Shown piece by piece: positions 7,272-13,234 of a stretch of DNA of 14,241 bases. The notes beneath the pieces were generated by a model, which worked only from the letters and a program-made list of their open reading frames with translations, ran no database searches and had not been told where the DNA came from. The number at the start of each line of letters is the position of its first letter. Positions within the stretch are counted from its first letter, which is position 1. A program made the position numbers and the translations under genes. The stretch is from Thermoplasmata archaeon. Lineage in GTDB: Archaea; Thermoplasmatota; Thermoplasmata; Lutacidiplasmatales; UBA184. The stretch spans positions 1 to 14,241 of the forward strand of contig JASIEC010000004.1 of the NCBI GenBank assembly GCA_030046135.1. The letters are read 5' to 3'.

Positions 7272-7800
7272 ACTCGGCCTCCCGCGCCCGAAGGCGCTCC
7301 TCGCGGGCCCGCTCGAGTTCCTCGAGGCGGGCCCGGAGCGCCGGGGCGCCGTCGGGGTCGTCGCCCGAGCGCAGACGGCGCAGGATCGTCCTCTCCTCGC
7401 CCCGGAGCCGGTCGAGCTCTCGAGTGAGCTCCCAGGCTCCCTCCTCCCCCGGACGCCCCTCGATCCGGGGTGCGGCCGGAGGGACGGGAGCGAACGCTCC
7501 TTCGAGCCAGGCGACGACCCCGGCGATCGCGGCGACCGCCGCGAGGGCCGCCTCGAGGAGGGGGTCGCCCCAGGCCGCGCTGAACCCTCCCGGGGCGGCC
7601 GAGAGCAGGAGGTAGCCGACGAGCACCGTGAGGACCACGCTGAGGACGAAGGCGACGACGACCGTCTCGAGCGCGTGCCGGGCCCCGTCGGGCCCGCGGA
7701 AGCGCCACTCCGGGAAGATCGCCCGGCTGACGGCGAATCCGGGGACGAAGAAGAGGAGGGCCCCGCCGACGACGGCCTCGAGGACGGCGACGGGATCCAT
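7261..7800 (-). CDS. DUF1616-like membrane protein with C-terminal coiled coil
   Basis: A small membrane protein of unknown function, 179 residues. The N-terminal half has three predicted helices (about 7-28, 46-68, 83-100). The opening VLEAVVGGALLFFVPGFAVSRAIFPEWRF resembles the 'LFFVPGYAL-x-x-LFP' signature of DUF1616 membrane proteins; the loop GPDGARHALETVVVAFVLSV also fits that family, where a 'GxERxxLSxxLS' stretch is common. Residues about 115-176 are highly charged (ELTRELDRLRGEERTILRRL, then LRARLEELERAREERLRARE) and predicted to form a coiled coil in the cytoplasm. It starts 12 bases after srp54 ends and overlaps pth2 by 11 bases, so it is surely co-transcribed. Its place beside SRP54 suggests a link with membrane targeting, but that is inference; the ribosome site is weak. 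Confidence 0.8.
   Translation of the reverse strand: MDPVAVLEAVVGGALLFFVPGFAVSRAIFPEWRFRGPDGARHALETVVVAFVLSVVLTVLVGYLLLSAAPGGFSAAWGDPLLEAALAAVAAIAGVVAWLEGAFAPVPPAAPRIEGRPGEEGAWELTRELDRLRGEERTILRRLRSGDDPDGAPALRARLEELERAREERLRAREAEYDL
7278..7282 (-). promoter_or_regulatory. Internal ribosome binding site for pth2
   Basis: The minus-strand sequence GGAGG, inside the 3' end of the DUF1616-like gene, stands 6 bases before ATG 7271 and supports the overlapping start of pth2. Confidence 0.7.
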
Positions 7801-7812
7801 CCGGCTACCCGC

Positions 7813-9153
7813 TCACGGCTCGGGGGCGGCGCCGCCCGCGAACTGCTTCTCGATCTGGCGGCGGAGCCGGCGGTTGGAGACGAGGCCGTGGGCGGCCTTG
7901 CGCGTCATCTCGAACTGCTTGAGCAGAGCGCGGACCTCCTGGGGCCGCTGGCCGCTGCCCCGGGCGATCCTCTGGACCCGTTCGGCCTTGATGATCTGGG
8001 AGTCGTCGAGCTCCTCGGGCGTGAGGGAGTCGAGGATCGCGCGGTATCGCCGGAGACGCCGCTGGGACTCGTCGAGCTGCTTGTCGTCGACCTTGGCGGG
8101 GCCGAGCGTGGGGAGCATCGAGATCAGCTTCGAGACCGGTCCCATCTGGCCCAGCGACTCGAGCTGCGTCCGCATGTCGCGGAGGGTGAACTTCCCTCCC
8201 ATCAGGTGCTTCGCGGCCTCCTCGGCCGCCTCCTTGTTGGAGAGCTCCTCGAACCGCTCGAGGAGGGTCTGGATGTCGCCCATCCCGAGCAGGCGCGAGA
8301 CGAACCGGGTCGGCTCGAACCGCTCGAGCTCGTCCAGGTGCTCCCCGGTGCCGAGGAAGACGATCGGCGCGCCGCTCGCGGCGACCGCCGAGAGCGCGCC
8401 CCCCGCCTTCGCCGAGCCGTCGAGCTTCGTCACGATCACCCCCGTGAGACCGACCGCCTTGTGGAACGCCTCCGCGCTCCGGCCCGCCGCCTGGCCCATC
8501 GCCCCGTCGAGGACGAGCAGGACCTCCTCGGGCTCGAGGACGGTCCGGACGCGCTGGAGCTCCGCGATCAGCTCGGCATCGATGCCGCTCCGCCCCGCGG
8601 TGTCGACGATGACGGCGAGGTGCGGCGGGAGCTTCGCGAGCCCGGCGCGGACGATCTCCTCCGCCCGGCGCTCCGAGCGGTCGGCGTAGACATCGGCCCC
8701 GATCTTTCGGCCGAGCTGCTCCAGCTGGTCGATCGCCGCCGGCCGGTGGACGTCGGCCGCGATCAGCCCCACCCGGACGCCGTGCTTCTGGAAATGCCGG
8801 GCGAGCTTCGCGGCCGTGGTCGTCTTCCCCTGCCCGAACAGACCGGCGAGGAGGATCCGTTTCGGCTTCACCTCGAACGGCCGGTCCTTGCCGAGGATCC
8901 CGCGGATCTCCTCGTAGATGATGCGAACGAGGAAGTCCCGGAGGCTCGCGCCCGCGGGCGGCTTCTCCTCGGTCGCTCGGTGGCGGACCCGCTTCGTGAG
9001 GTCGAGCGCGAGCTGGACGTTGACGTCGGCCTGGAGGAGCGCCCGCTGGATGTCCCGGACCACCTCGGAGAGGAGCGCCTCGTCGACGACCGAGCCGCGC
9101 GCGATCTTCTGGAGGACCCCGCGCAGGGACTTTCCGAGGGAATCGAGAACCAT
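7813..9153 (-). CDS. srp54: Signal recognition particle GTPase SRP54
   Basis: This is the core protein of the signal recognition particle: it binds 7S RNA and signal sequences and targets ribosomes to the membrane through the receptor FtsY. The 446-residue length is normal. The N domain is at about 1-90. In the G domain the P-loop is GLFGQGKTT (104-112), then DVHRPAAIDQL (134-144), DTAGR (184-188), TKLDGSAKAGG (242-252) and FLGTGEHLDELERFEP. The M domain runs from about 300 with KFTLRDM, MGPVSKLISMLP (337-348) and the RNA-binding RIARGSG...EVRALLKQF (395-414). The P-loop carries F and Q where GLQG(S/A)GKTT is usual. The M domain has few Met (five noted), and the whole protein has no Cys. The start at 9153 is set by the conserved MVLDSLGKSL; the open frame runs much further upstream but only as the shadow of the opposite gene. 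No clear ribosome site is seen. Confidence 0.97.
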   Translation of the reverse strand: MVLDSLGKSLRGVLQKIARGSVVDEALLSEVVRDIQRALLQADVNVQLALDLTKRVRHRATEEKPPAGASLRDFLVRIIYEEIRGILGKDRPFEVKPKRILLAGLFGQGKTTTAAKLARHFQKHGVRVGLIAADVHRPAAIDQLEQLGRKIGADVYADRSERRAEEIVRAGLAKLPPHLAVIVDTAGRSGIDAELIAELQRVRTVLEPEEVLLVLDGAMGQAAGRSAEAFHKAVGLTGVIVTKLDGSAKAGGALSAVAASGAPIVFLGTGEHLDELERFEPTRFVSRLLGMGDIQTLLERFEELSNKEAAEEAAKHLMGGKFTLRDMRTQLESLGQMGPVSKLISMLPTLGPAKVDDKQLDESQRRLRRYRAILDSLTPEELDDSQIIKAERVQRIARGSGQRPQEVRALLKQFEMTRKAAHGLVSNRRLRRQIEKQFAGGAAPEP

Positions 9154-9197
9154 ACCGGTAGACGCCGCGGCGCGCGCCGCGCTTCGCGTCGACCACC

Positions 9198-9227
9198 CTC
9201 CGCCGGTATATCTCCCCGCCGGCGGAG
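9198..9227. promoter_or_regulatory. TATA-like box enclosed in a 9-base inverted repeat, srp54/oxidoreductase intergenic
   Basis: The arms CTCCGCCGG (9198-9206) and CCGGCGGAG (9219-9227) are perfect complements around 12 bases that begin with TATAT (9207-9211). The box reads as TATA on either strand. For srp54 it would give a start of transcription near 9183 and a leader of about 30 bases; for the plus-strand gene a start near 9235. A weaker box around 9260 (GATATG) could instead give the plus-strand gene a very short leader. A hairpin or dimeric regulator site are both possible; in GC-rich DNA a chance match cannot be excluded. Confidence 0.4.
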
Positions 9228-9281
9228 CGCGGGCCCCGCCCCCGGCGGCTGATAGCCTGATATGCCGCCTCCCGCTCGAAC

Positions 9282-9286
9282 GGTGA
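9282..9286 (+). promoter_or_regulatory. Ribosome binding site selecting ATG 9292
   Basis: GGTGA (continuing GGAT) lies 5 bases before ATG 9292. The in-frame ATG at 9262 has no such site, so the shorter protein is preferred. Confidence 0.6.
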
Positions 9287-9291
9287 GGATC

Positions 9292-10749
9292 ATGACGCCG
9301 GAGCCTGCGCCCGCCGCCCGGCCGACCCCTCCCAAGCTCAATCCGGTGCGGGTCCCGGTCCCGGAGGAGCCCGCGGCCGAGCGGACCGACGACTTCCGCG
9401 AGATCCTCCACGCCTACTCGCGCGAGGACGCGGTGCTCGAGGCGAAGCGCTGCATCCAGTGCCGCCGGCCGTGGTGCGTCGAGGCGTGCCCGATCACGCA
9501 GGACTGCCGCGAGTACATCCGGCTCATCGCGGACGAGCGGTTCGACGACGCCGCGCGTGTGACGCTGCGCGACGATCCGCTCGCGACGACCCTCTGCAAG
9601 GTCTGCTACCACTACTGCGAGGAGGCGTGCGTGATCACGAAGAAGGGGGTCCCGATCGCGATCCGGCACCTGAAGCGCGCGGCGCTCGACTACGGCGCGA
9701 GCGACCTCGCGTACGTCCCGTCGAAGCCGAAGGGCCAGCGCGTGGCGGTCGTCGGCGCAGGGCCGGCCGGTCTCATGGCCGCCTGGGACCTCGGGGTGCG
9801 CGGCTACTCGGTCACGGTCTACGAGCAGGAGCCGCGCGCCGGCGGGCTCGTCCGGACCATCCCGGCGTACCGGATGACGAGCGACGACCTCGCCGCCGAC
9901 CGATCGAGGTTCCGGAACCTCGACGTCACGTTCGTCGAGTCGACCCGGGTCGGGGCGACGACGACGGTCTCGGAGCTCCTTGCCGACGGCTACCAGGCGG
10001 TGTTCCTCGGGCTGGGCACCCCGACGCACCGCACCCTCGGCATTCCGGGCGAGGGGCTCCCGGGGGTCCTGCCGGCGCTCGAATTCCTCAAGCGGGAGGA
10101 CGCCGGCGATCCGCTCCCCGTCGGCCGGGCGATCGTCGTGGTCGGGGGCGGCGACGTCGCGATGGACTCGGTGCGCACCGCCCTGCGCCGCTCCGGCGGC
10201 GGAACGGTCACGCTGGTCTACCGCCGGGGACGCGAGGAGATGCCGGCCGACCCCGAGGAGGTTCACGGGGCGGAGGTCGAGGGGATCCGATTCCTGCTCC
10301 AGCGCACCCCGGTCCGGATCGTCGGCGGCTCGCACGTGGAGGGGCTTGAGATTGTGGCGACCGAGCTCGGTCCGCCCGACGCCGGGGGCCGTCGGGCTCC
10401 GGTCCCCGTGCCGGGGTCCGAGGCGACAATCCCCTGCGACACCGTGATCGTCGCGGTCGGGCAGCGGGCCGATCTTCGGGGCTTCGGCTCCGAGCTCGGG
10501 CTCGCCCTCACGACCCAGGGATGGCCGGAGGGCAAGGGCGCAGGGTTCGCGACCGAGGTCCCGGGGGTGTTCGCCGCGGGCGGCCGGTCGGTCGTCTACG
10601 CGATGGGCGCCGCGATGGAGGCGGTCGTCGCGATCGATGCGTACCTCGCGGCGAAGGGCGGGGGAGCGCCGACCCCTCGGCCCGACCCGTTCGGGGGCTC
10701 CGGCTCCTTCGCGCTGCCTCCCGGCTACACGAAACCGATACGCTCCTAG
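9292..10749 (+). CDS. GltD-like Fe-S/FAD/NAD(P)-dependent oxidoreductase
   Basis: Related to the small subunit of glutamate synthase (GltD) and to the NfnB/SudA-type flavin subunits, which move electrons between NAD(P)H, FAD and Fe-S clusters in the cytoplasm. The predicted protein has 485 residues. The N-terminal Fe-S domain holds Cys 54, 57, 62 and 66 (RCIQCRRPWCVEACP), 72, then 102, 105, 109 and 113 (LCKVCYHYCEEACV). The first dinucleotide fold is VAVVGAGPAGLMAAWDL (151-167, FAD), the second VVVGGGDVAMDSVRTA (282-297, NAD(P)H), followed by LVYRRGREEMPA. AVGQRAD (388-394) and VPGVFAAGG (423-431) close the FAD domain. Two oddities: the usual FA(A/G)GD reads FAAGG (Asp replaced at 431) and the following segment looks a few residues short; also no glutamate synthase large subunit is adjacent. 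The natural partner and substrate are therefore open. A peptidase gene follows after 55 bases on the same strand. Confidence 0.88.
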   Translation: MTPEPAPAARPTPPKLNPVRVPVPEEPAAERTDDFREILHAYSREDAVLEAKRCIQCRRPWCVEACPITQDCREYIRLIADERFDDAARVTLRDDPLATTLCKVCYHYCEEACVITKKGVPIAIRHLKRAALDYGASDLAYVPSKPKGQRVAVVGAGPAGLMAAWDLGVRGYSVTVYEQEPRAGGLVRTIPAYRMTSDDLAADRSRFRNLDVTFVESTRVGATTTVSELLADGYQAVFLGLGTPTHRTLGIPGEGLPGVLPALEFLKREDAGDPLPVGRAIVVVGGGDVAMDSVRTALRRSGGGTVTLVYRRGREEMPADPEEVHGAEVEGIRFLLQRTPVRIVGGSHVEGLEIVATELGPPDAGGRRAPVPVPGSEATIPCDTVIVAVGQRADLRGFGSELGLALTTQGWPEGKGAGFATEVPGVFAAGGRSVVYAMGAAMEAVVAIDAYLAAKGGGAPTPRPDPFGGSGSFALPPGYTKPIRS

Positions 10750-10773
10750 ACCGCCCCCCGTCGCCCGGGAAGG

Positions 10774-10778
10774 TATTT
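10774..10778 (+). promoter_or_regulatory. TATA-like box upstream of the S53 peptidase gene
   Basis: TATTT preceded by GGAAGG in the 55-base gap. Its centre is about 29 bases before ATG 10805, so the transcript would be leaderless or nearly so. A weak GGTGG (10794-10798) also stands 6 bases before the ATG and could serve as ribosome site if transcription starts further upstream. Confidence 0.4.
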
Positions 10779-10804
10779 CCGCCGGGGCACGCCGGTGGTA
10801 GGGC

Positions 10805-13180
10805 ATGGGCCGGGGTCGGCGACGGGTCGCGTTCGCGGCAGTCGTCGCGGCGATCGTCGCCGGACTCGGGGTCCTCCTTCCCGGCCTCTCCCTCGCGCCC
10901 CTCCCGACCAGCTCCCTCCCCGGGAGCGAGCCAGCGGCGGCCCCGTCAGTCCCGACGCTCTCGTTCGCCGAGCGCGCTGGCTACGACCCCGCCAACGCCT
11001 CCCTTGCGTCCGACCTCCGGGCCGCGACGGCGACAATTTCCGTTTCGCTCACGTTCGAGCCTCGGGGTCTCACGGACGGGTTGGGCTCCGAGTCGGGAGC
11101 GACGCCGGCGGCGTTCGGGGCCCGATTCGGTGTGGCTCCCTCGCTCCTCACGGCCGCGGAGCGCTACTTCGCGTCCGAGGGGGTCTCCGTCGTGGGCGCG
11201 GGGGCCGACGGGATCTCGCTCAACCTCGAGGGGCCGGCCCGGTCGGTCGGGGAGGCGTTCGGGACGTCGCTCGTCGCCGGGACGTACGACGGGCGGACCG
11301 TCGTGTTTCCCGACTCCCCTCCGTCCCTCCCCTCGTGGCTCGAACCGTCCGTGGCCGGCGTCGTCGGCCTCGAGATCGGGTTCCAGACGTTCTCGTTCTC
11401 CCTCTCCTCGTCCGGCGCGCCCCTTCCGGCCCTCGACTCGTCGCCGCAATCGGGGCTCGGCTCGATCACTCCCGCGGACGCGAGGACCGCGTACAACCTG
11501 AGCGGTCTCTACAACCTCACGTCCAAGCCGACGTACCCCACGAACGAGTCGATCGCGGTGATCCTCTGGGGGCCCGGGTACGCGCCGAGCGACATCGGGA
11601 CGTTCCTCAACCAGGACTACCCTTCGGGCTTTCCGAAGCCGACGATCGTGCCGGAGCCGATCGGGGACGCCCCGGATCCGTCATCCTCCGCGCTCCTCGC
11701 GGCGGACCAGCGCGCGGTCGAGGAGCTCACGCTCGACATCGAGTGGTCGCTCTCCTCGGCCCCGGGGGCGACGATCTACGCGATCTACGCCCCCGACGGC
11801 CCCTCGTCGGACGGCTTCAGCCCGAGCACGAGCAACCTCACGCTCGCGCTCGAGAAGGCGCTCTCGCTCGACGTCTCCGTGATCTCGATGTCGTTCGGGA
11901 CCCCCGAATCGTCGGCGGGAGGGATGCGCTCCGCCTGGGAGCCTCTCCTGTCGGAGGCGCGCTCGCGCGGCATCACGGTGCTCGCCGCCACCGGCGACCT
12001 CGGGGGCGACGCGGAGGACAACTGCCAGGGCGGACCGTCGGTCGACTATCCCGCGACGTCCCCGAACGTGACGGCCGTCGGCGGAACGAACCTCAGCTAC
12101 ACGGCGAACCCGCTCGGGTCCCCGACCATCTCGGAGTCGGCGTGGAGCGGCAGTACCGGCGGATACTCCACCCTGTTCGGGGCCCCGTCCTGGCAGGAGG
12201 TCGGGAGCGCCGCGGCCCCGATCGAGGCGAACGGGCACCGGGGCCTGCCCGACGTCGCGGCGACCGCGTCGGACAACTACGTCTACTACAACGGCTCGAA
12301 CTCCGCGGCCTCGGGGACGAGCTTCGCGACGCCCCTCTGGGCGGGCCTCGTCGCGTCGATGGACGCGGTCAACGGTTCGCGCCTCGGCTGGATCAACGCG
12401 CGTCTCTACCACATCGGCGCGAACGAGCCGGGCGGGGCGATCGGCGACGGGCTCGTGGACATCACCTCGGGCGGGAACTGCCTCGGCTCCGCCACGACCG
12501 GCTGGGACACCGCGACCGGCTGGGGATCGCCCCGGGCCGTCCTCCTCTACGAGGATTTCGAGGGGTCGTTCGTCGATCTGTCCCTCAGCGTCACGCCGAC
12601 AACGGTCGCCCCCGGGGGGACGATCGTCGTCCACGCCGAGCTCGAGAACCACAACGGGACCCCGCTCCCCGGGACGACGATCAACGTCACGCTGCGCTCG
12701 ACGACGACGATCGGCCCGTGCACGGGCCTCTTCGACTCGGGCTCCCCCTCGACGAACGGCACCGGCGGGATCGGCCTCATCCTGCGCGTGCCGTACTGCT
12801 ACCTGGGCTCCCACGCTCTCGTCAACGTCTCGGTGGTGACGCCGAAGCTCTACGGCGCGGTCCAGGGCCGGGTCGCGGTGAACCTTCTCGGCCTCGTGCC
12901 CGGGCTCGAGGTCCTCGAGGTCCCCCCGTGGAACTACGTCACGTTTGTCGGGATCGTCGGCGCGGCGGTCGCCGTCGGCGGGTGGCTCGGGCGAGGGCCA
13001 CCGCCGGTCGTCCGCCGCCGGCCGCCCGGGCCCTCGCAGGATCGGTCCTCGGCCGCTCCGCCACCTCCGCCAACCCCGCCCCCGCCGACGTCGGCGTCCG
13101 GCCCAGCTCCGGCCCCGGCGTCGCCCAGCGCTCCTCGGGGGCCGCCCCCCGCCGCCCCTCCGTCGCCCCCGGCCCCGTGA
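10805..13180 (+). CDS. Membrane-anchored S53 (sedolisin/kumamolisin-like) serine-carboxyl peptidase
   Basis: A secreted endopeptidase of the S53 family, whose members generally work at low pH. The predicted product has 791 residues: signal helix about 8-30; activation propeptide about 75-190 (ATPAAFGARFGV, YFASEGVSVVGAGADGISLN, VGEAFGT); catalytic domain about 215-585. The catalytic Glu-Asp pair is E307 and D311 (EELTLDIEW), the oxyanion Asp is D398 (AATGDLGG) and the nucleophile Ser506 lies in SGTSFATPLWAG. D552 (VDITSGGN) and D568 (GWDTATGWGSP) fit the calcium site. Residue spacings match the family, so it should be active after self-cleavage of the propeptide. Residues about 588-697 look like a CARDB/Ig-like beta domain (LSLSVTPTTVAPGGTIVVH). 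A membrane helix (about 711-728) precedes a Pro-rich tail of about 60 residues. It lies 55 bases after the oxidoreductase gene. The likely role is degrading external protein to peptides for import. Confidence 0.94.
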   Translation: MGRGRRRVAFAAVVAAIVAGLGVLLPGLSLAPLPTSSLPGSEPAAAPSVPTLSFAERAGYDPANASLASDLRAATATISVSLTFEPRGLTDGLGSESGATPAAFGARFGVAPSLLTAAERYFASEGVSVVGAGADGISLNLEGPARSVGEAFGTSLVAGTYDGRTVVFPDSPPSLPSWLEPSVAGVVGLEIGFQTFSFSLSSSGAPLPALDSSPQSGLGSITPADARTAYNLSGLYNLTSKPTYPTNESIAVILWGPGYAPSDIGTFLNQDYPSGFPKPTIVPEPIGDAPDPSSSALLAADQRAVEELTLDIEWSLSSAPGATIYAIYAPDGPSSDGFSPSTSNLTLALEKALSLDVSVISMSFGTPESSAGGMRSAWEPLLSEARSRGITVLAATGDLGGDAEDNCQGGPSVDYPATSPNVTAVGGTNLSYTANPLGSPTISESAWSGSTGGYSTLFGAPSWQEVGSAAAPIEANGHRGLPDVAATASDNYVYYNGSNSAASGTSFATPLWAGLVASMDAVNGSRLGWINARLYHIGANEPGGAIGDGLVDITSGGNCLGSATTGWDTATGWGSPRAVLLYEDFEGSFVDLSLSVTPTTVAPGGTIVVHAELENHNGTPLPGTTINVTLRSTTTIGPCTGLFDSGSPSTNGTGGIGLILRVPYCYLGSHALVNVSVVTPKLYGAVQGRVAVNLLGLVPGLEVLEVPPWNYVTFVGIVGAAVAVGGWLGRGPPPVVRRRPPGPSQDRSSAAPPPPPTPPPPTSASGPAPAPASPSAPRGPPPAAPPSPPAP

Positions 13181-13204
13181 GCGGGCCGGAAATTTCTGGA
13201 TAGG

Positions 13205-13213
13205 CTCTTAACT
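13205..13213 (+). promoter_or_regulatory. Possible TATA-like box of pheS (leaderless start)
   Basis: CTCTTAACT, centred about 26 bases before GTG 13235, lies in the most AT-rich part of the 54-base gap (a second AT patch, AAATTT, is at 13190-13195). Its spacing and the absence of any ribosome site before the GTG fit a leaderless transcript. Confidence 0.4.
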
Positions 13214-13234
13214 CGGGCCCCGCCTCGGGCACCC

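Noticed and set aside
7675..9252. Plus-strand open frame of 525 codons opposite srp54
   Set aside because: Low-complexity Glu/Arg/Leu translation, a shadow of srp54.
9262..9291. Earlier ATG for the oxidoreductase (10 more residues)
   Set aside because: No ribosome site before it, whereas GGTGA stands 5 bases before ATG 9292; the extra residues carry no conserved sequence. It remains possible.
9154..10806. N-terminal extension of SRP54 by about 550 residues
   Set aside because: The extension lies antisense to the oxidoreductase gene, is Arg/Asp-rich without motifs, and SRP54 has its canonical N-terminus at 9153.
10795..13203. Plus-strand open frame of 802 codons in another frame of the peptidase gene
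   Set aside because: Arg/Gly/Pro-rich translation without motifs, while the overlapping frame carries all S53 catalytic residues.
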